This document shows, in pieces, positions 1 to 6,397 of a stretch of 6,600 nt of DNA. The DNA lies in contig JALUBM010000141.1 of the NCBI GenBank assembly GCA_027044845.1, forward strand, positions 1 through 6,600, written 5' to 3'. Positions within the stretch are counted from its first letter, which is position 1; each line of letters begins with the position of its first letter. Both the position numbers and the translations under genes were made by a program. The DNA comes from Sulfurimonas sp. GTDB taxonomy: Bacteria > Campylobacterota > Campylobacteria > Campylobacterales > Sulfurimonadaceae. The notes beneath the pieces were generated by a model that worked only from the letters and a program-made list of their open reading frames with translations, was not told where the DNA came from and did not search any database.

Positions 1-2
1 TT

Positions 3-212
3 CAGACACATAAAACACAAATTCTTCCTATAGTACTTGTTGGAAAAAGCTACTGGGAAAAGGCAATAAATTTTGAATTTCTTAAAGATGAAGGTGTAAT
101 AGCACCTGAAGATTTAGATATTTTTAAATTTGCAGACAATGCCAATGAAGCTTGGGAACATATTATTCACTGGTACAAAGAAAAGGGAAATCCACTCTTT
201 AGAGAGAGATAA
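3..212 (+). CDS. LOG family protein (TIGR00730 / lysine-decarboxylase-like), C-terminal part
   Basis: This is the last 69 codons of a gene that begins before the window; the open frame starts at base 3 and ends with TAA at 210-212. The segment QTHK..LPIVLVGKSYW, followed by a 'FLKDEGVIAPEDLDIFKFADNANEAW' type region, is the characteristic C-terminal end of Rossmann-fold LOG proteins. In these a pocket of PGGxGTxxE residues cleaves the ribose phosphate from nucleoside monophosphates; characterised members release cytokinin-like free bases. The catalytic PGG motif lies upstream and cannot be seen, so activity is inferred from family only. The next gene follows after 15 bases, which suggests a shared transcript. 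The family call is fairly secure from the conserved tail; the physiological substrate in this organism is unknown. Confidence 0.82.
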   Translation, partial: QTHKTQILPIVLVGKSYWEKAINFEFLKDEGVIAPEDLDIFKFADNANEAWEHIIHWYKEKGNPLFRER

Positions 213-227
213 AAAAGGAAAATAGAG

Positions 228-1478
228 ATGTTCAATCAATTTTTACATGCAGAGTGGTTACAACTCATAGTAGTTGTAATGGCAGGCTTTTTAATAGGTC
301 TTGAAATAAAAGCCTATAGAGTACATCATGATGCATCAAAAGAGATAGGAAGTGTACGTACGTATGCTTTTATATCCTTAATGAGTTATGTTTTTGCAAA
401 AGTAGATATTTACCTTTATCTTATAGGATACGTTGCAATAATTTCACATTTTACACTTTTTTACTATTTTAAATTAAAGTCTAGTAGAACAGGAATCTTA
501 CTTTTTTTACTCACAAGTTTGGTATATAGTTTTGGAATTATCGTTGTCAAGTTTAATATTTGGTTTTTGATTATCATCTTTGTTGCCATTGTGTTTATTT
601 CAAATATCAACAAACGACTTGAAAAATTTTATGAATTATTTGATGAAAGAGAAATTGAAACCTTCGCAAAAGTGTTACTTTTAAGTGCTGTAATCCTCCC
701 ACTGTTACCACAAACAGAAATTTCTAAGTATATTCCTGTATCTTTTTTTAAAGTTTGGCTTGCTGTTGTTGTTGTTTCTCTTTTTTCCTATGTTGGCTAT
801 GTACTCAAAAAATATGTTTTTAAAGAAACAGGGTACTTTTTTACTGGTATTTTAGGGGGTATTTATTCAAGTACCGCAACAACAATTGTACTGGCAAAAA
901 AAGCTTCCTCTGGACAAAGCTATTATCTCTTTTCATCTTCTATTCTTATTGCTACAGCACTTATGTACCTTCGATTATTAGGTATTGCTTATGCTTTTAA
1001 TTTGACAATTGCTTCCAATGTATTAATTCCATTTACTATTTTAACACTTATAACATTCATCATAGCATTATTACTTTTTAATAAATCCAAGCAAAAACAA
1101 AAAAATGACACACAAGAACCTGATGACGATAAAAACCCACTTGAACTTAGTACTGCATTTTTATTTGCATTTTTATTTATTGCCATGGCAACAATCACGC
1201 ATTTTGTACTTAAAAATTATGGAAATGTTGGTCTCAATATTCTCTCTTTTATTGTCGGTTTTACCGATATTGACCCGTTTGTACTCTCAATTTTATCTTC
1301 AAAATTTAATGTAACTGTTACTGGAGCATCAACTGCCATTTTAATTGCAACAGGAAGTAATAACATCCTTAAAGCATTATATGCGTATGCTTTTTCAAAA
1401 AATAAAACTGGTATTATTAGCGGAACTGCTTTATTTATATTAGGTCTTTTGACTATTGCAGCTGGTTTTATAGTATAA
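228..1478 (+). CDS. MgtC/DUF4010 family integral membrane protein
   Basis: A 416-residue multi-pass inner-membrane protein. Residues about 10-130 resemble the MgtC/SapB N-terminal domain, with GFLIGLE at 20-26 and GSVRTYAF at 41-48. Residues about 145-416 match DUF4010, with GILGGIYSSTATTIVLAKKA at 207-226, NPLELSTAFLFAFLF at 303-317 and GFTDIDPFVLS at 344-354. I count roughly 11 to 12 hydrophobic segments. A charged cytosolic linker rich in Lys, Gln and Asp (285-303) separates two blocks of helices. The length fits full-length family members. The ATG is preceded by AAGGA at 215-219 with 8 bases spacing. The function of DUF4010 proteins is not established; the polar Thr/Ser/Asp motifs in helices would fit an ion or small-solute carrier, but that is inference. 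The DUF6629-type gene follows after 10 bases, so the two are probably co-expressed. Confidence 0.85.
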   Translation: MFNQFLHAEWLQLIVVVMAGFLIGLEIKAYRVHHDASKEIGSVRTYAFISLMSYVFAKVDIYLYLIGYVAIISHFTLFYYFKLKSSRTGILLFLLTSLVYSFGIIVVKFNIWFLIIIFVAIVFISNINKRLEKFYELFDEREIETFAKVLLLSAVILPLLPQTEISKYIPVSFFKVWLAVVVVSLFSYVGYVLKKYVFKETGYFFTGILGGIYSSTATTIVLAKKASSGQSYYLFSSSILIATALMYLRLLGIAYAFNLTIASNVLIPFTILTLITFIIALLLFNKSKQKQKNDTQEPDDDKNPLELSTAFLFAFLFIAMATITHFVLKNYGNVGLNILSFIVGFTDIDPFVLSILSSKFNVTVTGASTAILIATGSNNILKALYAYAFSKNKTGIISGTALFILGLLTIAAGFIV

Positions 1479-1488
1479 AGGAAAAGTA

Positions 1489-2232
1489 ATGGATATTTAT
1501 TTCGCAATTTTAAATTTCACTCTCTCTGGTGCTATTGGGCTTATAGGAATACTCACACTCAACAAAGTAAGTACACCAAAAGAAGTTCTTTTTGCTCTAC
1601 TCCCTCTATTGTTTGCACTACATCAATTTGATGAGGGATTTGTCTGGCTCGGTATGGGTGGGCATATTAATACACGTGCGTTAGAAATTGCCGCAGGAAT
1701 TTTCATCTATTACGCACAAGGTTTACTTCCTTTTATCGTACCATTAGCTATTTGGCTTATAGAAAAGGAGAGCTACAAAAGAAAACTTCTAGCAATATTA
1801 ACTATCTTAGGCTTTGGACTTGCTATTTATACTATGTATGGACTCTCCACAACTCCTACAAATGTCAGTGTCGTAAACAATGCACTCCATTACTATAATC
1901 CATGGACGGAAAATGTTTATGATGCAAGTATTTATATTTTAACGACATGCGGTTCTTTAATGCTCAGCCGTAGTATTTCCATTCAGCTTTTCGGGTTTTT
2001 AAACCTTGTTGGACTGACTATTATCTTTTTGCTTCGACCTTATGGATTTACCTCTTTATGGTGCTTATACGCAGCGGCTATTAGTGGGCTCTTATATTTT
2101 TATTTTACAGAACGTCGTATTAAATTTCTGCAAGAGCTTCAACAAAAAAAAGAGGGATTTAGTGAAAAGCTCGAACAAGAATTAAACAGACTCAAAAAAA
2201 CTCATCCAAAACTTTTCAGCACAAACTTCTAA
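1489..2232 (+). CDS. DUF6629-type membrane protein with C-terminal coiled-coil tail
   Basis: A 247-residue membrane protein with about seven predicted helices. The region LLPLLFALHQFDEGFVWL (38-54) and the segment RPYGFTSLWCLYAAAIS (183-199) resemble the DUF6629 family, whose members keep a PLLFGxxQxxEGxVW motif and a late WC(x)xAA motif. The conserved acidic Glu49 and His45 sit within a helix and could bind an ion, but no function is known for the family. After the last helix, residues about 207-238 form a charged tail rich in Glu, Lys, Gln and Leu that is probably a short cytosolic coiled coil. The ATG has a good AAGGA site at 1478-1482, which overlaps the preceding stop codon, so the gene is very likely translated from the same message as the DUF4010 gene. 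Its stop codon overlaps that of the convergent minus-strand gene. Confidence 0.72.
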   Translation: MDIYFAILNFTLSGAIGLIGILTLNKVSTPKEVLFALLPLLFALHQFDEGFVWLGMGGHINTRALEIAAGIFIYYAQGLLPFIVPLAIWLIEKESYKRKLLAILTILGFGLAIYTMYGLSTTPTNVSVVNNALHYYNPWTENVYDASIYILTTCGSLMLSRSISIQLFGFLNLVGLTIIFLLRPYGFTSLWCLYAAAISGLLYFYFTERRIKFLQELQQKKEGFSEKLEQELNRLKKTHPKLFSTNF

Positions 2233-2936
2233 TGACACTGTAAGAGTGTTCTTAAGGGATTCGTCAAATAATCATACCCATTATAAATCGTAAAAGCACC
2301 GTAAAGTATAACGGCTACGGAAGAGAGGCTCATCATCATATTTCTAAAACTTGTTGCAGAAGCAAGCGATGATAAAAATCCCAAAGAAAACATTGCAGGA
2401 ATGGTGCTTACACCGAATATAAACATCACCAACGCCCCGTAAAATGGACTTGCCGTACTTGCCGCAGTAATAGCAAAAAAGTAAACAAAACCACAAGGAA
2501 GCAAGCCATTTAACATTCCAAGAATAAAAAAGCTTGCATTAGATTTTGAGTGCAATATTGACTGAAAAGATTTTTTATAAAAATTTGATGAAGATATCGA
2601 ATGCTCTATCACTGTTAAAAATTTTATTTTGCCCATCAATGACAATCCTGCTAGAATCATGGCAGTTCCAGCAATTATAAGTAAAGTTCCGTTTGCCGTA
2701 TTACTAAAAGTCGCCACTCCGCCGATTGCCCCAAAAAGCACTCCCAAAATGGTATAGGTTAATACTCGACCAAAATTATAAAGCAGATGAGCTACAGTTT
2801 TAGAGACTTTAGAACTTGCAGGCTCAATTTTAATTGTCGAATATGCCAGAACAATTCCCCCGCACATACCAATACAATGTCCAAATGAACCTAAAAAAGC
2901 GATAGTAATAATCGTTAGTAAATTTACCGTATCCAT
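2229..2936 (-). CDS. Sulfite exporter TauE/SafE (DsbD_2-like) family membrane protein
   Basis: A 235-residue protein with about six helices (roughly 5-32, 50-75, 82-102, 135-160, 165-192, 200-222). The N-terminal GHCIGMCGG (19-27) and the mid-protein MLNGLLPCGFVY (141-152), with a YNFGR motif at 53-57, are the signature of the TauE/SafE subfamily close to DsbD and UreH-like proteins. In many proteobacteria such genes lie beside cytochrome cbb3 oxidase or copper genes and are thought to move metal or thiol equivalents; the name 'sulfite exporter' is historical. Cys21, Cys25 and Cys148 are candidates for metal or redox chemistry. The protein ends in Cys-His, an extra possible ligand pair. Its ATG shares a base with the stop of the NosL-like gene (TAATG at 2934-2938), with AGG a few bases upstream, so the two are translationally coupled. 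A copper-related role is therefore the best inference. Confidence 0.83.
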   Translation of the reverse strand: MDTVNLLTIITIAFLGSFGHCIGMCGGIVLAYSTIKIEPASSKVSKTVAHLLYNFGRVLTYTILGVLFGAIGGVATFSNTANGTLLIIAGTAMILAGLSLMGKIKFLTVIEHSISSSNFYKKSFQSILHSKSNASFFILGMLNGLLPCGFVYFFAITAASTASPFYGALVMFIFGVSTIPAMFSLGFLSSLASATSFRNMMMSLSSVAVILYGAFTIYNGYDYLTNPLRTLLQCH

Positions 2937-3439
2937 TATTTACCTAGTAACTGTTTTCTTATTTTCGGATTTTTCATGGTTTCTCCTCGTAGCATTTTTA
3001 ATCGCATCGTATCAAAATCGACCAATCCCTCTTTCTTATGCTCATACGCACCAAAGCCAAAGCCCATAGGCGTTATTTCATTTAATGAATAATAAGCTTT
3101 TCTCCCATTTATCCATCTATGCGTATCTCTACTCATAACCCATATCACAGCAGAATCTTTAAATTTTTTATCACTCAGCCAATGTACAAAATCACCATGG
3201 TCATGAAAAAACCAAGTCTTGCCGTCGGGTGCGATAACCTGAGAAGCATATGTTAAATCATCTATCACCATACCACAATCACTGTCTTGATACTTATGCA
3301 ATTCCATTTTCAAAGGCAGTTTTTTAAGATTCCCTTCTTTGATAACAACCATATGTTGCGTTTTTTCCAAAGAAAGAAACAGTGCAACAATAATAATAAC
3401 AATAATTCCAATAAAAACAATCGGCATAAATTTTTTCAT
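2936..3439 (-). CDS. NosL-like copper-site protein with N-terminal membrane anchor
   Basis: A 167-residue protein with one hydrophobic helix at about 7-23 and a soluble, presumably periplasmic, domain. The domain shows the NosL pattern: DCGMVID at 54-60 with the Cys55-x-Met57 pair used for Cu(I) binding in NosL, then a phenylalanine-rich HDHGDF stretch at 79-84, W109-I-N-G-R-K-A-Y-Y at 109-117 and ITPMGFGFGAYEH at 122-134, which corresponds to the TPMGxGxxAF motif. NosL delivers copper to nitrous oxide reductase. Typical NosL proteins are lipoproteins, whereas this one has no lipobox Cys and appears to keep its anchor. No nosZ or other nos gene is visible, so the copper client could be different. 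It is the first gene of a two-gene unit with the TauE/SafE protein. The start has AGGG at 3447-3450 with 7 bases spacing. Confidence 0.8.
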   Translation of the reverse strand: MKKFMPIVFIGIIVIIIVALFLSLEKTQHMVVIKEGNLKKLPLKMELHKYQDSDCGMVIDDLTYASQVIAPDGKTWFFHDHGDFVHWLSDKKFKDSAVIWVMSRDTHRWINGRKAYYSLNEITPMGFGFGAYEHKKEGLVDFDTMRLKMLRGETMKNPKIRKQLLGK

Positions 3440-3465
3440 TTTTTGACCCTTAATTAATAAATGGC

Positions 3466-3471
3466 ATTATA
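3466..3471 (-). promoter_or_regulatory. Candidate -10 box for the NosL-like/TauE-SafE unit
   Basis: The minus strand reads a perfect TATAAT here, about 27 bases before the ATG at 3439. This would put the start of transcription near 3459 and give a leader of about 20 bases, like the other short leaders in the window. There is no good TTGACA -35 element at the usual distance, which is common in Campylobacterota, where the -35 region is poorly conserved. The call rests on sequence match and position only. Confidence 0.5.
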
Positions 3472-3493
3472 TAACTTAATTATTACAGTTGCA

Positions 3494-3970
3494 TTAATCT
3501 CTTCTTTTTTTACCTTTACCCAAATCATCATAATATAAAAACTTTCGCAAATCATCTTGTAGATTTGTATCTAAAAAAGCCCAAATATCTTGTTTTTTGG
3601 CATACCGTGCAAGATCTTCTTTTTTAGATTTTTTTATATCTCGAATAAGATAATGATATCTTACAATTTCTTTTGTATATTCACTTATAAAAAACCAATT
3701 TTTTATGAGTTGATAACTTTTCTCTTCATGATTGGTAAAACTCCATTCATTAAACACATAGTCCTCTTCATCTTTTTTATACGCCACGAATGGTTTGCCA
3801 ATATCATGTAAAAGTCCCGCTGCAAAAAATTTAAAGTCACCCGCTTTAAGTGCATAATACGTCACACGCAAGGTATGTAACAACACCCCATGCTGATGCC
3901 ATTTGTTTTGTGTAAAAAAGAGTGAATCTAAAAAAGGGAGTGAAAATATTTTATTATTTGTCGTATTCAT
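3494..3970 (-). CDS. Standalone HD-domain (putative phosphohydrolase) protein
   Basis: I place the start at the ATG at 3968-3970, giving 158 residues, because it overlaps the recombinase stop in an ATGA arrangement and has AAGAG at 3976-3980 with 5 bases spacing. The longer frame would use a TTG at 3997 and add nine residues that simply run through the recombinase coding end. With the ATG start, the metal-binding HD residues are His32, His55-Asp56 in GLLHDIGKP (52-60), and later His81 in FTNHEEKSYQL and His106 in VRYHYLIRD. This pattern resembles the HD domain that follows the nucleotidyltransferase in bacterial CCA-adding enzymes, but no nucleotidyltransferase part is present. The substrate is unknown; HD proteins hydrolyse phosphate esters of nucleotides or RNA ends. 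The C-terminus is basic (KGKKRRD). It is the last gene of a four-gene operon. Confidence 0.82.
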   Translation of the reverse strand: MNTTNNKIFSLPFLDSLFFTQNKWHQHGVLLHTLRVTYYALKAGDFKFFAAGLLHDIGKPFVAYKKDEEDYVFNEWSFTNHEEKSYQLIKNWFFISEYTKEIVRYHYLIRDIKKSKKEDLARYAKKQDIWAFLDTNLQDDLRKFLYYDDLGKGKKRRD

Positions 3971-4794
3971 AATTGCTCTTTTGCCATTGGATGACAAACA
4001 TCTACTGTATCTTTTAAATCCTGCTTCTGAATATGTGTATAAATCTGTGTTGTAAGCAGTGAGGAATGTCCTAAAAGTTCTTGAACAACTCGCAAATCAG
4101 CACCTCCGCGAATAAGTGAAGTCGCATAAGAGTGACGCAGTACATGTGGTGATACGCCAAGATACTTTTGCGTTATTTTATATGCAGATATTCTACTGAG
4201 CTTTCCGCCTTGATAATTGCACCATACATATTCTTTATTCATATTATTTGCCTCAATATATTCATATATTGCCTTTTTTGCAACTTTTGCCAAAGGGACA
4301 ATTCTCTCTTTTTCTCCTTTGGCATGCCTTACATGTAACCATCCATCTTCAATATCATCCAATGTCAATTCTAAGCATTCACTTATTCGTGTACCGCTCG
4401 CATATAAAAAAAGGATTAAAGCATAGTCACGTTTACCTATCCAATTCGTTGTATCTATAAAATCCAACCCTTTTAAAATATTTTCATAAGATAAAAATTT
4501 TGGGAGAAGTTTAGGTATTTTTGCAAATTTGAGTTTCGTTTTTTCACTGTTAAATTGCTGTTTATAACAAAACTCAAAAAAAGCATTAACAGAAGAGAGT
4601 TTTCGATTGAGTGTGCGTTTATTCTCGTATAAAGATAAAACATTCATAAGCTTTTGCGTATCAAGAGAAATTAGAGATTTACGAAGAGTTTTCTCTAATG
4701 CACATAAATCACTTTTATATGCTTGCACGCTTTTTTTACTTAAAGCCTTTGTTACAGTAATGTATTCCAAAAAGGCTTCAAGTTCATTAGACAT
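3967..4794 (-). CDS. XerC/XerD-type tyrosine recombinase
   Basis: A 275-residue site-specific recombinase. The N-terminal SAM-like DNA-binding domain spans about 1-90. The catalytic domain, about 98-270, contains the complete set of residues: Arg136 in ASGTRISEC, Lys159 in HAKGEKERIVPL, His217 and Arg220 in HVLRHSYAT, His243 in LGHSSLLTTQ and the nucleophile Tyr252 in IYTH. The tail CHPMA resembles the end of XerC/XerD, which contacts the partner recombinase. XerH, the single recombinase known from Helicobacter and Campylobacter, is clearly longer (about 360 residues), so this is not a typical XerH. It may resolve chromosome dimers or act on another site; no dif-like core is recognisable in the window. 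Its ATG directly abuts the stop of the lipoprotein gene (TAGATG) without a strong Shine-Dalgarno site, so translation is probably coupled. It does not look like a prophage integrase from its context. Confidence 0.9.
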   Translation of the reverse strand: MSNELEAFLEYITVTKALSKKSVQAYKSDLCALEKTLRKSLISLDTQKLMNVLSLYENKRTLNRKLSSVNAFFEFCYKQQFNSEKTKLKFAKIPKLLPKFLSYENILKGLDFIDTTNWIGKRDYALILFLYASGTRISECLELTLDDIEDGWLHVRHAKGEKERIVPLAKVAKKAIYEYIEANNMNKEYVWCNYQGGKLSRISAYKITQKYLGVSPHVLRHSYATSLIRGGADLRVVQELLGHSSLLTTQIYTHIQKQDLKDTVDVCHPMAKEQL

Positions 4795-5790
4795 CTATTT
4801 TATGAGAATTTTTTTATTATCAACAAAAAAAGCTTTATCTCCAACAAAAACAAGTCCATCATCCAAATCTACTTCATGTATCGTATAATCAAATGTTTTT
4901 TTATTCACAACTATCATATACCCTTCTTTTTCAAGAATATATAAGTTATCACTATCACCAATCATACCTAAAAAGTGCGCAAAAGGAAACTTTATTTTAG
5001 AATTAACTTGTAAAGAAGGTGTTAATGAAATTACCTCACCCTGTTTTGTAGTTATATAGATGTATTTTTCATCATGGAGAATATTACGCACTTCAAATTT
5101 AGCACGCACCTCTTTTTGTGAAAGTGTTAAAATTTTAGAATCACTTGCCGCAAGAATTTTATCACCCATAATACCAAAATAAATTATGTTATTAAAATAC
5201 TCATCAGAAGAAACAATGACGGTTCGTAATCTCTTTTTTAACTTAGAATTGACAATAATAACCTTTCCATCAAGTGTTGAAAAAATTACCAAATCATTCA
5301 TAAAATAAGGTTGTACTACTCTAATATCATTTGCAAGTGCCTTGCCACCCTGCTCTTTAAAAAGCAACTCTTTAGAAGACATATCATATAAAGCTATCTC
5401 ATTGCTAGCAAATAAAACAGCCAAGATATTATCTTTAATACTTGCAGTTGCTATAGTTCTCTTAAGAGAAAAGTGTTTTATAAGTTTAGGTCTTTTTAGT
5501 GATGTAGCAGTTAAATTTCCATCAATTGCAGCAGATAAAACCCAGCCATCACTCTCTCCCAGCACTCTTTGATGTTCACTGTCTATCGTAATACTTACAT
5601 GACCATCTTTATCTAAAATCTTACCGTTATCTAAAAGGGCTGCATTAGAAGATATATCAACGATTTCATCGTCAATATTCGCATACTTATCCCAGTCATT
5701 AGAAACTTTTTTCGGTTCAAAAACCTCTTTTGTGCTACAGCCACTTAAAAGTATAAGAAAGATTGATGCAAAGAATATATATGTTTTCAA
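4795..5790 (-). CDS. BamB-like beta-propeller lipoprotein
   Basis: A 331-residue secreted lipoprotein. Residues 1-18 form a lipoprotein signal peptide with lipobox LSGC and lipid-modified Cys18; Ser19 rather than Asp follows, which in E. coli would send it to the outer membrane. The mature part repeats a beta-rich motif of the form (I/L)..xDG.V..ln.., for example at 84-98, 171-184, 247-260 and 286-299, as in PQQ-like/WD-like propellers of BamB. BamB is a lipoprotein of the outer-membrane beta-barrel assembly complex; that role is inferred here from fold type, lipobox and the YfgM-like neighbour. Similarity to BamB proper cannot be measured by eye, so it could be another periplasmic propeller. 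The start is TTG; no in-frame ATG occurs before the lipobox, and GGAG at 5802-5805 lies 11 bases upstream, so TTG is supported. It begins 3 bases after the YfgM-like stop. Confidence 0.75.
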   Translation of the reverse strand: MKTYIFFASIFLILLSGCSTKEVFEPKKVSNDWDKYANIDDEIVDISSNAALLDNGKILDKDGHVSITIDSEHQRVLGESDGWVLSAAIDGNLTATSLKRPKLIKHFSLKRTIATASIKDNILAVLFASNEIALYDMSSKELLFKEQGGKALANDIRVVQPYFMNDLVIFSTLDGKVIIVNSKLKKRLRTVIVSSDEYFNNIIYFGIMGDKILAASDSKILTLSQKEVRAKFEVRNILHDEKYIYITTKQGEVISLTPSLQVNSKIKFPFAHFLGMIGDSDNLYILEKEGYMIVVNKKTFDYTIHEVDLDDGLVFVGDKAFFVDNKKILIK

Positions 5791-5793
5791 AAT

Positions 5794-6390
5794 TTATTTC
5801 ACTCCATAATGCATTAAGGCATGAGAAACTTGTGCCAAAGGAGAGTTCGCACTAATCATACTTAATTGCATGTGTGCCTCATCAAGTTTTTTCTCTTTCA
5901 TTAAAATAATGGCAGCCTGAACTAATGCTAAATCTCTATATATAGCACCTTGCTTTTCACTATAACTTTTAAGTTTGTTTAAATCCTGCAAGTTTTGTGC
6001 AGCTTCATAAGTTGCCAAATCACCTATCAATAATGCTTTAGAACTTTGAAGTTTTTGGAGTGTTTTAACATCTTTTGCAGCCACTGCCTGAGAATAACTC
6101 CAAACATCATGTAATACAGGACTTAATGTCGCCAAAGTTGTTATTGTTGCCCCATCTTTCGGATGTGTCTCTAGTTTTAGGAATGCTTCATTCGCAGCTT
6201 CAAGTGTATGCTTTTTATTAATATTGTAAGTGATATTACCAGCTACGAACAGTGTAACTGCCACGACAGAGCCAATCATAAGCTTTTTATATTTTTTAAC
6301 AAATTTCTCTGTAACTACTGCTTTTTCAAAAAACTTCTCTTCTGATGTCAATTCTTCTTTGACCATGTCAATATTGTCTTTTAAACTCAA
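5794..6390 (-). CDS. YfgM-like membrane-anchored TPR-type protein
   Basis: A 198-residue protein with a short charged cytosolic N-terminus (1-36), one hydrophobic helix at about 38-56 and a long helical C-terminal part in the periplasm (60-198) rich in Ala, Leu, Glu and Lys, with spacing typical of tetratricopeptide-like helix pairs. In E. coli YfgM has the same layout, works with the chaperone PpiD near the Sec translocon, and its gene lies immediately upstream of bamB; the same order occurs here. The start is TTG at 6388-6390, chosen because AAGGA at 6398-6402 lies 7 bases upstream and the sequence MSLKDNI matches a plausible N-terminus; the next in-frame ATG (codon 9, 6364-6366) has a poor site. 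It is the first gene of the four-gene operon and diverges from gatC. Assignment is by layout and context, not by alignment. Confidence 0.7.
   Translation of the reverse strand: MSLKDNIDMVKEELTSEEKFFEKAVVTEKFVKKYKKLMIGSVVAVTLFVAGNITYNINKKHTLEAANEAFLKLETHPKDGATITTLATLSPVLHDVWSYSQAVAAKDVKTLQKLQSSKALLIGDLATYEAAQNLQDLNKLKSYSEKQGAIYRDLALVQAAIILMKEKKLDEAHMQLSMISANSPLAQVSHALMHYGVK
5802..5805 (-). promoter_or_regulatory. Ribosome binding site supporting the TTG start of the lipoprotein gene
   Basis: The minus strand reads GGAG inside the end of the YfgM-like gene, 11 bases before the TTG at 5790. The spacing is slightly long, but no ATG precedes the lipobox, so it supports the TTG start and suggests coupled translation with the upstream gene. 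Confidence 0.5.
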
Positions 6391-6397
6391 AAATTAT

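Noticed and set aside
355..364. Perfect 10-base palindrome TACGTACGTA
   Set aside because: It lies inside the DUF4010 gene and encodes part of the conserved GSVRTYAF motif, so it is explained by coding.
1217..1507. Minus-strand open frame of 96 codons inside the DUF4010 gene
   Set aside because: It is antisense to a well-supported gene with recognised motifs, shows no recognisable family, and covers the start of the next gene.
2234..2251. Small inverted repeat ACACT/AGTGT with a 5-base loop at the convergent gene ends
   Set aside because: The stem is only 5-6 pairs and no T-run follows on either strand, so it does not qualify as an intrinsic terminator.
3440..3493. Possible terminator of the HD gene in the short AT-rich gap
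   Set aside because: The TTAATTAA-type palindromes here have no G:C pairs and no following T-run; the stretch is better explained as promoter for the NosL-like gene.
3971..3997. Upstream TTG start adding nine residues to the HD protein
   Set aside because: The added residues only read through the recombinase end, while the ATG at 3970 has an ATGA overlap and an AAGAG site.
3967..4794. Recombinase as a sign of a prophage, integron or genomic island
   Set aside because: No tRNA, attachment repeats, excisionase, phage genes or change of base composition are seen nearby, and it sits inside a tight operon of chromosomal genes.
4607..4888. Plus-strand open frame of 93 codons across the recombinase/lipoprotein junction
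   Set aside because: It is a shadow of two supported minus-strand genes, with composition typical of antisense frames in AT-rich coding DNA.
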